Below, in pieces: positions 9,201-17,222 of a DNA stretch of 64,000 nucleotides. The position numbers and the translations under genes are program-made. Origin of the DNA: Prevotellaceae bacterium UBA1075 (GTDB lineage: Bacteria; Bacteroidota; Bacteroidia; Bacteroidales; Bacteroidaceae); NCBI GenBank assembly GCA_002316015.1, contig DCCS01000038.1, positions 130,803 to 194,802 on the forward strand. The letters are read 5' to 3'. Position 1 is the stretch's first letter. Every line of letters starts with the position of its first letter. The notes beneath the pieces were generated by a model. That model did not search any database and was not told the origin of the DNA. It worked only from the letters and a program-made list of their open reading frames with translations.

Positions 9201-9973
9201 TGGTAGTGTGCCAGGTATGTGGCGGCCTTGTCCAGGTCGGCCTGTATGAAGTCTCGCATCTCCTCGCGTGTGGCGCGTGTGAGCTGTGCCACCTGCGAGG
9301 GTGTGGTCTTCTCGGTGATGATGGGCACGGTGAGGTGTGTGATGTCCCTGCCCGTGTGTGAATAGGGCTTGGTATCCAAGTTGGGCAAGTACTCGTACAT
9401 GCGTGCCATGTCCAGGTAGTGCATGGCCCTGAAGGCGTATGCCACACCCAGGTATTCTTTCTGCCTGTCGCTGGCCTTGCTCTCGTCGATGGCGCCTATC
9501 AGGTTGTTGGTGGCAGCGATGGCCTGTTCGTAGAAATTCCAGACCATTTGGGCTCCGGCACTGTTGGGCCCGACTCTGTTGATCGCCCAGCCTCGGAACC
9601 AGTTGTATCCGGTGGAGGGTCTGTACATGTCGGCCGTGAGGATGTCGCGCACGTGCATGATGGCGCCGTACCCGAAGGCACAGTGCATGCCCAGCCTTTC
9701 GTCATAGTAGTGCATGGCGTTGTTCACGTCCATGAAGTAGCGTTCCACATCGCCGAAGAAGGTCATCTCCTCGCCCTTGTACACCTGCACTTCACCATCC
9801 TGTGTCACTTTCACCTCAACCTCTCCCTCGCTGTTGGCTGTGAAGTTGACCGAGTCGCCCTCTGCGAGTTCCACTCTCTTGCCGCCCAGGTAGAATCCCA
9901 GTCCCTGCGCGCTCACGCTTCCTGCGGTCATTATCATGGCCAGCAGGCATATCAGATGTCCTGTCCGCTTCAT
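6290..9973 (-). CDS. Oversized SusD/RagB-like outer-membrane nutrient-binding protein
   Basis: A 1227-residue secreted protein. The N-terminus is a signal peptide (MKRTGHLICLLAMIMTAGSV then SAQ) with no lipobox cysteine, unlike ordinary SusD lipoproteins. A short beta-rich leader (about 24-75) precedes a SusD-like helical domain (about 80-550), seen in FYEQAIAATNNLIG, AYAFRAMHYLDMARMYEYLP, RMEEMYFIEAEAKA-like helices and FFDYKRLDMGV. SusD proteins are usually about 500-650 residues; here some 650 further residues follow, rich in beta strands and possibly several immunoglobulin or Fn3-like repeats. The start ATG overlaps the upstream gene's stop by 4 bp, so the two are translationally coupled. 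No SusC/TonB transporter is adjacent. It probably binds a ligand at the cell surface; the ligand is unknown. Confidence 0.8.
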   Translation of the reverse strand: MKRTGHLICLLAMIMTAGSVSAQGLGFYLGGKRVELAEGDSVNFTANSEGEVEVKVTQDGEVQVYKGEEMTFFGDVERYFMDVNNAMHYYDERLGMHCAFGYGAIMHVRDILTADMYRPSTGYNWFRGWAINRVGPNSAGAQMVWNFYEQAIAATNNLIGAIDESKASDRQKEYLGVAYAFRAMHYLDMARMYEYLPNLDTKPYSHTGRDITHLTVPIITEKTTPSQVAQLTRATREEMRDFIQADLDKAATYLAHYQRTSKLLPDLACVYGLQARLSMWVEDYPKAAQLARKAIGQSGATPLTEAEMLDVENGFNSLEPSSWMWGAQPREDDRVVTTGLCNWTSWMSNEQTFGYASFVPLCITPSLVSNMIADDPREKLFKTGPGETVPHLSGIDWDQLPLYASLKFRPYKGCTDNSAIASQSAYPLMRVEEMYFIEAEAKAHSSVSEGMALLDAFMRKYKPGYTSVEGVDAQHAIQIIVAQKRIELWGEGQSFFDYKRLDMGVDRIQDVDAQYIPEDQQLHTIGRPAWMNLSFPNRSNMMYPWNTIGQENPDPSGIYKPGGGTVGFGESYYSVRFNDGIVRELFGLSTPSEYITLRACAMDTAQGIVLQEPFAQVADSTMGYDGSPLSIRLNGTEASIPAQPLGFKVNGNSVTVQSTRNGTFTNGIITFPRNSITLTYGSEVKVVNSQVLTEVRLPDNNPQPGFRIGCDFYAGPYQATVVMKNGKQYLHARVWLSELDELRVACVPPSEADNAMEKLKADSGYGAVAKDTGWVNIPMMDIDGEFTLVAVGMRNGSVFNTYQSYPVKYPDYEGSIHSGQKDEDQDGNTVVKALCYFGPHVEKGYVALVEKYANADEVKQMYEAGTLPSVVQVPLDHTSYYQVVTIPFPKRYAQYKLMSICVAGGKVVSVNNCGENMTKPEQVFEYPERALSATLTGGYRDSTGTFFFRARYDLSDFESAYIALLPDSMLTGNVWEAVYNTRAKTKVTSASQDREFAVGKIDVNARYTLVIAGCDTDGKIVKDVQYPQAELPLWSPLYTTKQQWVQDGNAASEWPLADSTSSCSYTYKNLWSGTGTGLTIGYRKSYGSSQGQFIIKNWGSGTNLTIDYDPETSLCQVKKQWVTEHSKYGDVWVSDVPHYESSAGYDGYPCTYDRKTGTFNLTLIYYVEEGYFGYETETVQVDGFSSEVKAEVIQPAKKAAMPQARAGLTLKTIPITPAKKGLREATR

Positions 9974-10530
9974 TTCACAATAACTTTAAATGACACGTTT
10001 CCTGCCTTTACCACAATGGTGCCTGCCTGCCCGCGCAGGGATACGGATGCCTGCCCGCCGCGGCCTGCCTTGGCCTGTGCGATGACCTTGCCGTCGGTGG
10101 ATGCCACGGTCACCTGCTCACCCTCGGCCAGTCCGGCCACCTGCAGGATACCGCCGCGCAGCGAGAATGCGGGGCGGGCTGTGCCGGCATCGGGAACTTC
10201 CTCTACCGAGGTGGCGCTTCCGTCATCAAAATAGCCGGTGTAGTCACGCTCCTCCATGGTGAGCTTGTACTCGGAGGACTCCGACATGAGGATGCTGTAG
10301 TAGCAAGTGTAGGTCTCCAACTGGTGCTCGTAGGTACCGTCTGACTGGATGTCAGCACGCCCGTCGTGGACTTTGAGCACAGGGTTGTCGGACACGAAGA
10401 AGCTGTACAGCTCGCTGTCCCCGTACCAGACAACAATCGCCGACTGCCTCTCCTCTGCCTTGAGGGCAGTGGATGCGACCGCGAGACAGATGGTGGCCAC
10501 CAGTCCGCATCTTTGTAATTTCTTTGCCAT
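9970..10530 (-). CDS. Small secreted protein with a type IX sorting-tail-like C-terminus
   Basis: A 186-residue protein with a signal peptide (about 1-25, cleaved near ALKAEE). The N-terminal half resembles in layout the leader of the downstream SusD-like protein. The last 65 residues (FSLRGGILQVAG, VTVASTDGKVIAQ, GQAGTIVVKAG, FKVIVK) have the rhythm of type A C-terminal sorting domains used by the type IX secretion system. It is the first gene of a two-gene unit and overlaps the SusD-like gene by 4 bp. No enzyme motif is seen. The sorting-domain assignment is by pattern only. Confidence 0.65.
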   Translation of the reverse strand: MAKKLQRCGLVATICLAVASTALKAEERQSAIVVWYGDSELYSFFVSDNPVLKVHDGRADIQSDGTYEHQLETYTCYYSILMSESSEYKLTMEERDYTGYFDDGSATSVEEVPDAGTARPAFSLRGGILQVAGLAEGEQVTVASTDGKVIAQAKAGRGGQASVSLRGQAGTIVVKAGNVSFKVIVK

Positions 10531-10693
10531 AGGTTTGTTGCTTTATATGAATAGATGTGTGGTTTGCCAGTTCCCTTTGCCTGCTTGTCGTGAGAGGCTG
10601 TAATTGCCTGTCGCGCTTTTTGTTCGCATGGATTCTCCCTTGCAAAGTAAGCAAAAGTTGCCCGCTCAGCCAAGGGAAATGCTGTCGGATTTG

Positions 10694-10733
10694 TGTCATT
10701 CCAACAATAGCACGCATTTTTGTTGGAATGACA
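10694..10733. repeat. Perfect inverted repeat TGTCATTCCAACAA
   Basis: TGTCATTCCAACAA (10694-10707) is exactly complementary to 10720-10733, with a 12-nt spacer. It lies between divergent genes, so it is not an ordinary terminator. The GTCATTCC...GGAATGAC theme resembles dispersed REP-like palindromes of other bacteria. An operator is the other option. Confidence 0.6.
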
Positions 10734-11074
10734 TATTTTGTGCCGTGCTGGTGTAGTGCCTGTTTCCCGATGAAATGGGCAAAAATGGTTTGTGTGGCGC
10801 TCCGGCAAGGAGGGAGGGCTGTTCGGGGCTGCTGGCTTCGACGTACCTTCATCAGCATCTCGCACGTCTTCTGCACTAGGGTGCAGATATGCGTGGTGTG
10901 GGGATGTGGCTCACCAATGGGATGATGCGGGGAGAGTCCGGGATGGTGAGGGCGGGAGCTTGTCCTGGGTACATGTGGCTCGTATTTTCCTCCAGTCCTG
11001 CCTTTTCCTGTCCTTTACGTTCACAAGTGTGTCGGTTTTGTGTGGTGGAGTGAAGCCAATTCGCAGCTACTTCG

Positions 11075-11082
11075 TAACTTTG
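11075..11082 (+). promoter_or_regulatory. -7 element upstream of the DUF5686 gene
   Basis: TAACTTTG matches TAnnTTTG exactly. It places transcription start near 11089, after all upstream in-frame codons, and so supports the TTG start at 11116. No -33 TTTG is seen at 19-21 nt. Confidence 0.55.
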
Positions 11083-11115
11083 CGGTGTCTAAGGAAATCT
11101 ACGTTACAGGACGCT

Positions 11116-13737
11116 TTGAGACGGATACTCTTAATCGTGTTGCCCCTCTGCCTGCTTTTTGTGGGCGAGGCGGCGGCGCAGGTGGTGCAGGGCAGGGTGA
11201 CGGATGCGGCTTCGGGTGAGACGCTCCCCATGGCGCACGTCTATTATGCCGACAGGCGAGAGCAGGCCGTGGAGACAGACCTGGAGGGACGCTACAGGAT
11301 ACCTTACAGGCGTGGGACGCTCGTGTTCTCGATGGTGGGGTATGACACCAAGGCCGTGGAGGTGAGGCGGGCGCAGAGACTGGATGTGCGGTTGCGTGAG
11401 AAGTTCGCCGACATGCGGGAGGTGAGGGTGGAGGCCCGCCGCAAGCGTTATAGCCGCAAGAACAATCCCGCAGTGGAACTGATGCGCAAGGTGATAGCCG
11501 CCAAGGGCAGCACAGACCTTCGCGCGCGGGACTACCTGTCCTATAATAAATATGAGAAGATGTCGCTCGCGCTCGATGAGGTGACACCCAAGATACTGCA
11601 GGACGACCACTTCAAGCGCTTGCCATACCTCAAGGAGCATGTGGACACTTGCCCCGAAACGGGCAAACTTATCCTGCCGCTCACCGTGGACGAGAAGGCC
11701 AGCCGTGTCATCTACCGCAAGAGTCCGCGCCAGGAGAAGACCATCGTGGAGGGACAGAGGAGCGACGGCATAAGCAAACTGCTCACCAGCGGCAATATCC
11801 TCACGGGCATGATGGCCGACTGCTTTACCGATGTGGACCTCTACCATGACCGGGTGCGGCTGCTGCAATACCCCTTCACCAGCCCCATCAGCTCGGCCTC
11901 GGCCCTGTCCTTTTACCGCTATTTTATCGTGGACACACTCATGGTGGAGCGTGACAAGTGCTACCAGGTGGACTTCACGCCCAACAATCCCCAGGACTTT
12001 GGCTTTTCGGGCTCGCTCTTCATCCTGGCCGACTCCACATGGCGGGTGCGGCGCGCCGAGATAGGCATTCCCAGCCGCTCGGATGTGAACTTCGTGCGTG
12101 AGATGCGCCTCGTGCAGGATTTCCAGTCTCTCCCTACGGGTGAGCAGGTGGCCGCCGACAGCCGTATGCTTGTGCGCATGGCACTCACCTCATGGTTGCA
12201 GAAGTTGCAGGTGGAGCGTGTGGTGCATTGCAGCGGGTGGGATTTCTCGCCCATAAGCGACCGGGAGTTTGCTTTTCGCGGTGACATACGCCAGGAGTCC
12301 TCCTCGCGGATGCGTGGTCAGGACTTCTGGCAAGACGCGCGCCCTGATTCCCTTACGCGCACCGAGGGCAGTATGGGCAAACTTCTCGGACAACTCTATG
12401 CCACGCGGGGATTCAAGCCATTGCTGTGGGTGGGCAAGGCGTTCATCGAGAACTATGTGGAGACGAGCGTGCGCCCCGAGCATCCCAGCAAGTTTGACAT
12501 CGGCCCCGTGAACTCCATGATAGGAGCGAACTTCGTGGAAGGATTCCATCTGAGGTTCAGCGGGCAGACCACAGCCCACCTCTCCCCGCACTGGTTCCTG
12601 CGGGGGAACGTGAAGTATGGCTTCGGCGACGGGCGGTGGAAGGGTATGGGCGAGGTCACTTACGCCTTCAACCGCAAGGCTTACCTCCCGCACGAGTACC
12701 CGGTGAGGAACCTCTCGGTGAGTTATGAGAATGATGTGTCGTCGCCCAGCGACAAGTTTCTCGACACCGACCGCGACAATGTCTTCGTGGCTCTCAAGTG
12801 GGCTCCCGTCCGGCACATGAACTACTTCGAGCGTTACCAGGCCCACCTGGACTGGGAGTGGGAGAATGGCTTGCGCTTCCAGGCACGGCTGCGGCGCGAG
12901 TGGAACAGGGGCGCGGGCGACCTTTTCTACCAGCCCCTGAACGGATTGGGTGTCAATGCCTACGGGCAGCAGGTGCCCACACGATCGGCTTTCTTGAACC
13001 TCCGGCGTATAACCTTTTCCGAACTGACTGCGGGTCTTTCCTTCCAGCCCGGAGCCTCTTATGTCAACACCAAGCAGCGGCGCTTGCCCACCAATATGGA
13101 CTCGCCTGTGTTCGGACTCACCCACACGGTGGGCATCAAGGGGCTGATGGGCGGGCAGTATGACTACAACTTCACCGAGGCTTCTGTCTATAAACGCTTT
13201 TGGCTGAACTCCTGGGGCAAAATCGACGCGACACTCAAGGGGGGCGTGCAATGGAACAGAGTGCCTTACCCCTTCCTCATCATGCCGGCGGCCAACATGA
13301 GCTACATCATGAGTGAGAACACGTTCAGCCTGGTGCGCAATATGGAGTTCCCCAGCGACCGCTATGCCTCCATGATGCTCTCGTGGGACTTGAACGGCAA
13401 GGTGTTCAACCGCATCCCGCTACTCAAGCGTCTGAAGTGGCGCGAGTACATAGGTGTGAACACCCTGTGGGGAATGCTCTCCGACAGGAACAATCCCCAG
13501 CTGGAACGTAATGCGGGCGACGCGTGCCTGTTCTATTTCCCTGGCAGGTACGATGCCCAGGGCAACTATGACTATGCCTCGCGTGTCATCAATCCGCGCA
13601 AGCCATACGTCGAGGTCATTGTGGGCGTGCACAACATCTTCAAATTCTTCCATGTGGAATATGTGCGCCGGCTCAACTACATCTATCCAGGCACGCACCG
13701 CTGGGGCGTGCGTGGCTGTTTCCGCGCGACATTCTGA
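11116..13737 (+). CDS. DUF5686 / carboxypeptidase-like regulatory domain outer-envelope protein
   Basis: About 873 residues from a proposed TTG start, which gives a clean signal peptide (RRILLIVLPLCLLFVGEAAA). No in-frame ATG lies near, and the promoter-like TAACTTTG at 11075 excludes the long upstream extension. After the signal peptide comes a CarboxypepD_reg-like beta-sandwich (VVQGRVTDAASGETLPMAHV), then the long DUF5686 region with alternating aromatic strands that look like an outer-membrane beta-barrel toward the end (EYVRRLNYIYPG and a C-terminal Phe). Length fits the DUF5686 family. Such proteins are common in Bacteroidetes and lack a defined biochemical role. It converges on the ispD-like gene. 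Confidence 0.85.
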   Translation: MRRILLIVLPLCLLFVGEAAAQVVQGRVTDAASGETLPMAHVYYADRREQAVETDLEGRYRIPYRRGTLVFSMVGYDTKAVEVRRAQRLDVRLREKFADMREVRVEARRKRYSRKNNPAVELMRKVIAAKGSTDLRARDYLSYNKYEKMSLALDEVTPKILQDDHFKRLPYLKEHVDTCPETGKLILPLTVDEKASRVIYRKSPRQEKTIVEGQRSDGISKLLTSGNILTGMMADCFTDVDLYHDRVRLLQYPFTSPISSASALSFYRYFIVDTLMVERDKCYQVDFTPNNPQDFGFSGSLFILADSTWRVRRAEIGIPSRSDVNFVREMRLVQDFQSLPTGEQVAADSRMLVRMALTSWLQKLQVERVVHCSGWDFSPISDREFAFRGDIRQESSSRMRGQDFWQDARPDSLTRTEGSMGKLLGQLYATRGFKPLLWVGKAFIENYVETSVRPEHPSKFDIGPVNSMIGANFVEGFHLRFSGQTTAHLSPHWFLRGNVKYGFGDGRWKGMGEVTYAFNRKAYLPHEYPVRNLSVSYENDVSSPSDKFLDTDRDNVFVALKWAPVRHMNYFERYQAHLDWEWENGLRFQARLRREWNRGAGDLFYQPLNGLGVNAYGQQVPTRSAFLNLRRITFSELTAGLSFQPGASYVNTKQRRLPTNMDSPVFGLTHTVGIKGLMGGQYDYNFTEASVYKRFWLNSWGKIDATLKGGVQWNRVPYPFLIMPAANMSYIMSENTFSLVRNMEFPSDRYASMMLSWDLNGKVFNRIPLLKRLKWREYIGVNTLWGMLSDRNNPQLERNAGDACLFYFPGRYDAQGNYDYASRVINPRKPYVEVIVGVHNIFKFFHVEYVRRLNYIYPGTHRWGVRGCFRATF

Positions 13738-13783
13738 CCGGGCTGTATTGGGCGGGTGAGAATGTCCAAGGTTGCTTGGTGGT

Positions 13784-13793
13784 GGGGGGGGGG
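13784..13793. repeat. G10 homopolymer tract
   Basis: Ten consecutive G residues lie between two convergent genes, outside any coding frame. Tracts like this vary in length by slippage, but here no promoter or frame obviously depends on it. Confidence 0.6.
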
Positions 13794-13877
13794 CTACTTG
13801 GGGCGAGGCAATCCGGCTTGTTTGGCAAAGCGTCCGTGATTGACGGATAGGGTGTCTTGTGCTTCTTGGGAAAATGT

Positions 13878-13905
13878 CCTAAGACATGTCATCAGTTATC
13901 TTAGG
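13878..13905 (-). terminator. Weak stem-loop 3' of the ispD-like gene
   Basis: CCTAAGA (13878-13884) pairs with TCTTAGG (13899-13905) over a 14-nt loop, and on the minus strand is followed by ACATTTTCCC. This is a plausible but weak terminator 40 bp after the stop. Confidence 0.35.
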
Positions 13906-13945
13906 GGGCTTTCCTCCCAGGTTCGTGTCCTCCCCCCTGTTCCCG

Positions 13946-14686
13946 CTAACCTTGCATTTCAATTTCGGGCGTGAGCAAGGGGGCGTTCTTGAGTGCCTGG
14001 TAGATGAGGATGTCCTGGGGGTGGGTAATCTTGAAGTTGAGCGCGTTTCCCTCGGCAATGTACAGGGGGGAGTGGCCAATCTCGTTGGCCAGGGTGAAGA
14101 GGGATTGTGACTGGGTGATGCCCAGCGCGCTGGCTTCCTGCAGCATTTTTGTCAAGGTTGCCAGCGGAAAGGTTTGGGGTGTCTGCGCGCGCAGCACTCC
14201 CTCGCGTGGCAGATAGCCTGTCGAGCTCTTGCCGTCCTTGCTCACGAGAAAAGCCTCCTGGCTGGGCAGGGCGGTGATGGCGTTGCCGCAGGTCAGGCAC
14301 ACGGCGATGTTGCGGCTGATGATGTCCTGTGTGACGAGCGGGCGCACGGAGTCGTGTACCAGCACCACGGCAGAGGGGTCGTCCACCAGGCTTTCCAGTC
14401 CTGTGATACCGTTGCGCAGGGATTCAAATCCTGTGGAGCCCCCCTCGATGGTGGAGCGGAACTTCCCCACACCGCCTTCCTTGGCTTCCTCTTCCACCTC
14501 CGCTGCCCACTCGCGCGCGCACACTACATATATGTCCTCGATGAGCGGATGACGCTGGAAGGCGCGCATCGTGTGCAGCAGCACCGACTCCCCGCCAATC
14601 CGCAGAAATTGCTTGGGCAGGGTGGCGTTCATCCTCACCCCACTGCCTCCCGCAAGCAGCAGTGCTATGTGCCGGTGGTTTCTCAT
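13946..14686 (-). CDS. ispD: IspD-like CTP-dependent cytidylyltransferase (MEP or polyol phosphate)
   Basis: 246 residues from the ATG that overlaps the upstream gene by 4 bp. The fold signature is clear: LLAGGSGVRM (nucleotide-binding loop), LPKQFL, EGGSTGFESLRNG, HDSVRPLV and AQTPQTF. These fit IspD, which makes CDP-methylerythritol in non-mevalonate isoprenoid synthesis, but the same family includes TarI-type ribitol-5-phosphate cytidylyltransferases. The end differs from the usual TDDA.. pattern (here FTLANEIGH). Translational coupling to a CDP-alcohol phosphatidyltransferase suggests the product may be a CDP-activated polyol for a lipid or glycan. If the genome has another IspD, this one is likely the specialised copy. 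Confidence 0.8.
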   Translation of the reverse strand: MRNHRHIALLLAGGSGVRMNATLPKQFLRIGGESVLLHTMRAFQRHPLIEDIYVVCAREWAAEVEEEAKEGGVGKFRSTIEGGSTGFESLRNGITGLESLVDDPSAVVLVHDSVRPLVTQDIISRNIAVCLTCGNAITALPSQEAFLVSKDGKSSTGYLPREGVLRAQTPQTFPLATLTKMLQEASALGITQSQSLFTLANEIGHSPLYIAEGNALNFKITHPQDILIYQALKNAPLLTPEIEMQG

Positions 14687-15618
14687 TCTGCAGAAAGTTC
14701 CTGGTAAAGTCGCGCGCAGAGTGCCTCGTGCCTGCGTCGCATGCGGAATCTCAGATATTCCAGCACGGTGCATTCAAAGAGTGGCCACACCCAGGGCAGT
14801 CCAACCAGCATGGACAGGAAGAGCACGCCCACACGGGTGTCAAAGGTGAGGATATTGGTCAGAGGCATCAGGGGCAGGCTTCCGCTACGGAACTCCTGGC
14901 GCACTTCCCCGGTCAGCAGGTGGGGTCTCTCCCGCAGCAGACGGTACAGACGCTGGAACTGTGGAGTCTGCCTCTCCTGTGCGCGCGTGTATCTGACGTA
15001 GAAGAAGAGGTACAATTTGTGGAACCAGTCACGCGAGAGCCATCTCATCTCCTCCATCTCATCCCTTTCCTGCCGGCTGCTGTCCAGTTCGCTTCCCCGT
15101 TCTCCAAGCAGAAACCACAGGTGTATGTTTCGGTAATAGTCGGCCAGTGCGCACTGGCGGCTGTGGCAGTACAGCCCGGCCCATGCCATCAGTGCCCACA
15201 CCCACGCGTCCTGCCTGACCCAGGGCAGGAAGCCGTCCCAGGCATGTGTGAGGCGCAGCGCGATGGCCAGATAGATGCAGAAGAACCACACGTCACCGGC
15301 AAAGCCGTCCAGGATGCGCCCTATCAAGGTCTTCTTGCCGGTCATGCGTGCCAGTTGCCCGTCGGCACAGTCATACCAGTTGGCCCACACCAGCAGCAGC
15401 ATCCCGATGGCATTCATCTTCACATCGTCAAAGTAAAAAAAGCAGGCCGATGCCGCCCCGATACCGATGCTCATGAGCGTCACGGCAATAGGATGCACGT
15501 TTAGCCTGCGGAAGAGCAAGGCCCACAGATAGCCGGGGGTGCGCGTCACATAGAGTTCAAACGTCCCCTCGGTGTCGGTTGATTTCATGGTGGCCAGCAC
15601 TTTGTCTCTCAGTCTCAT
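14683..15618 (-). CDS. CDP-alcohol phosphatidyltransferase family membrane protein
   Basis: 311 residues with several membrane segments. The family joins CDP-activated donors to alcohols. The signature is visible as D83, D86, G87, A90, R91, G100 and D104 (DCADGQLAR, then GRILDGFAGD), but the last aspartate is at 109, one residue later than the usual D-x3-D spacing, and position 108 is Gly. There is also an 80-residue cytosolic, charged stretch (about 170-250) between membrane parts and a charged C-terminus. A full TTG-N20-TACATTTG promoter lies just upstream, and its stop overlaps the IspD-like start by 4 bp. Substrates are unknown; an inositol, glycerol or ribitol phosphate headgroup is possible. 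Confidence 0.82.
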   Translation of the reverse strand: MRLRDKVLATMKSTDTEGTFELYVTRTPGYLWALLFRRLNVHPIAVTLMSIGIGAASACFFYFDDVKMNAIGMLLLVWANWYDCADGQLARMTGKKTLIGRILDGFAGDVWFFCIYLAIALRLTHAWDGFLPWVRQDAWVWALMAWAGLYCHSRQCALADYYRNIHLWFLLGERGSELDSSRQERDEMEEMRWLSRDWFHKLYLFFYVRYTRAQERQTPQFQRLYRLLRERPHLLTGEVRQEFRSGSLPLMPLTNILTFDTRVGVLFLSMLVGLPWVWPLFECTVLEYLRFRMRRRHEALCARLYQELSAE

Positions 15619-15646
15619 GCCTGTTTGAAGCGTGTAAAAGTCCGTG

Positions 15647-15677
15647 CAAATGTATGGCTTTATTCCGAAAGGGGCAA
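15647..15677 (-). promoter_or_regulatory. Promoter of the CDP-alcohol phosphatidyltransferase/ispD-like operon
   Basis: On the minus strand TTG (15677-15675), a 20-nt spacer, then TACATTTG (15654-15647). Both elements and the spacing match the Bacteroidetes consensus. The start codon is about 30 bp downstream. Confidence 0.7.
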
Positions 15678-15734
15678 GAGCGCACTCCTGTTTCGCTCAT
15701 GTGCCGGCTTCCGGTATGCATGGGTGGATGCCTG

Positions 15735-16907
15735 TCAGTGTACCATGCGCCCCAGCCGAAGTGTCCAGTATAGAAGCGCGATGAGTGCAATCGCGCCTCC
15801 GCCCAGCCCAATGTGGGCGATGGTGTCGTGTGTGCAGATGCTTCCGCCGAGGAAGGCGCCACAGCCTATGCCCAGGTTGAATATCCCCGAGAATATGGAC
15901 ATGGCCACGGCTGTGCTTTCCTCGCTTGTCACCTGTATGATGACCGACTGCATGGCCACGTTGTAGGCGGTGGCAGCCATGCCCATCAGGGCAAAGGTGA
16001 GCGCAATGGCACACGGACTGAATGCTGCGGGCAAAGTGGCCGCGAGGGTGGTAGTGAGTACCCCCACCGTGCAGGCGACAAACAGGCGCGGGTTACGGTC
16101 ATAGCACTTGGCATAGATGAGGCTGCCCAGGAATCCGGCCCCGCCCATGAGCATCAGCGTGGCGGTGACCAGGCTGTCGGGCATCTGCGTCACCTGCTTG
16201 AGGAATGGCTCTACATAGCTGTAGCACACATAGTAGGCCGTGGCCACAAGCAAGGTGAACAGATAGAGTCCGCGCAGGGTGCCTTGTGACAGCAGGGTGG
16301 GCAGTCTGCGCGGCGAGAAGCCGCCCCGGTTGGGTACTGCAGGCAGAAACACGTGTGTGTAGGCCAGTGTGAGAAAAGCAAAACCGCCAATGCTCAAGAA
16401 GGTCATTCGCCAACCCAGGTGCAGTCCTATCATTCGCCCCAGGGGCATGCCCAGCACCATGGCTACCGACGAGCCGGTGACCACCATGCTCAGTGCCAGT
16501 GCCTTGTGGTTTGCGGGTGTGATGCGCACGGCCATGGGTGCCACTACCGACCAGAATATGGCGTGCGTGCAGGCCACGCCTATGCGCGAGGCCATCAGCA
16601 TGGGATAACTGGTGGAGAGGTATGACACGACCTGGCAGATGGCGAACAGTCCTATCAGCCAGAGCATAAGACGGCGCAACTCCATGCGCGATACCATAAT
16701 CATCAGCGGCAGGGACAGGAGTGTCACCACCCATGCATATACCGAGATGAGCAGCCCCACCGACGCCTCTGTCAGGTGAAAGTCCTCCTTGATGTCGGTG
16801 AGCAACCCGATAGGGACAAACTCTGAGGTGTTGAAGATGAAGGCGGCAAAGGTGAGTCCTGTGAGCGCGAGCCAGTGGCGCGGGGTCATGTGTCCTTCCA
16901 TAGTCAT
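15735..16907 (-). CDS. Major facilitator superfamily efflux transporter, SotB-like
   Basis: 390 residues with about 12 hydrophobic segments. The first segment holds FNTSEFVPIGLL, followed by YAWVVTLLSLPLM, SRIGVACTHAIFWS and MVLGMPLGRMIG, which closely follow the pattern of the SotB/AraJ/YdhP group of drug-proton and sugar efflux permeases. It therefore likely exports a sugar or small toxic compound by proton antiport. Three ATG codons lie within the first seven residues, and the first is used here. A -7 element is 112 bp upstream, and a terminator separates it from the fasciclin gene. Substrate is not predictable. Confidence 0.82.
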   Translation of the reverse strand: MTMEGHMTPRHWLALTGLTFAAFIFNTSEFVPIGLLTDIKEDFHLTEASVGLLISVYAWVVTLLSLPLMIMVSRMELRRLMLWLIGLFAICQVVSYLSTSYPMLMASRIGVACTHAIFWSVVAPMAVRITPANHKALALSMVVTGSSVAMVLGMPLGRMIGLHLGWRMTFLSIGGFAFLTLAYTHVFLPAVPNRGGFSPRRLPTLLSQGTLRGLYLFTLLVATAYYVCYSYVEPFLKQVTQMPDSLVTATLMLMGGAGFLGSLIYAKCYDRNPRLFVACTVGVLTTTLAATLPAAFSPCAIALTFALMGMAATAYNVAMQSVIIQVTSEESTAVAMSIFSGIFNLGIGCGAFLGGSICTHDTIAHIGLGGGAIALIALLYWTLRLGRMVH

Positions 16908-17018
16908 GTGTTCTGGGAACCGTTGTATGTTGGCAAATTCCGTTGTCGTGCGTCTTTCTTCCTCCTTGCCGTGAATTATGCCTGGCTTGGGATGATTGAA
17001 TGTTGCCGTTTACGGATG

Positions 17019-17026
17019 CAAAGTTA
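17019..17026 (-). promoter_or_regulatory. -7 element upstream of the SotB-like gene
   Basis: TAACTTTG on the minus strand matches the consensus exactly; no -33 TTTG at 19-21 nt. It would give a leader of about 105 nt. Confidence 0.5.
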
Positions 17027-17186
17027 CGAAGAAATGCTTGTTGGCAGTTGTCTGCGGGGCGCGAAACTTTATTCCCGGCCAACGTCATGCTCCCGGCTTT
17101 TGCCCGTCTTGTCTCGGGATGGGCATGGTTCCCCATGCCGCAAATAAAGGCCAGACGTGTTGGTCGTGCGTCATTGCGCACAGGCG

Positions 17187-17222
17187 TAAAAAAGCCACCC
17201 CGCACAAGGGTGCAGGGTGGCT
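17187..17222 (-). terminator. Terminator of the fasciclin gene
   Basis: On the minus strand a GCCACCC/GGGTGGC stem extended by GCAC/GTGC is followed at once by TTTTTT. It lies about 25 bp after the stop codon and is a good intrinsic terminator. Confidence 0.85.

Larger units (their letters stand above)
10531..11115. other. 585-bp divergent intergenic region
   Basis: Separates two divergently transcribed genes. It contains a 14-bp inverted repeat (10694-10733) and the -7 element of the rightward gene (11075-11082). A frame is open on the plus strand across part of it, but it is upstream of the promoter and its composition is not protein-like. Confidence 0.6.

Noticed and set aside
10792..11115. 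Upstream extension of the DUF5686 gene to ATG 10792
   Set aside because: It is upstream of the TAACTTTG promoter element, its composition is not protein-like, and the signal peptide begins at 11116.
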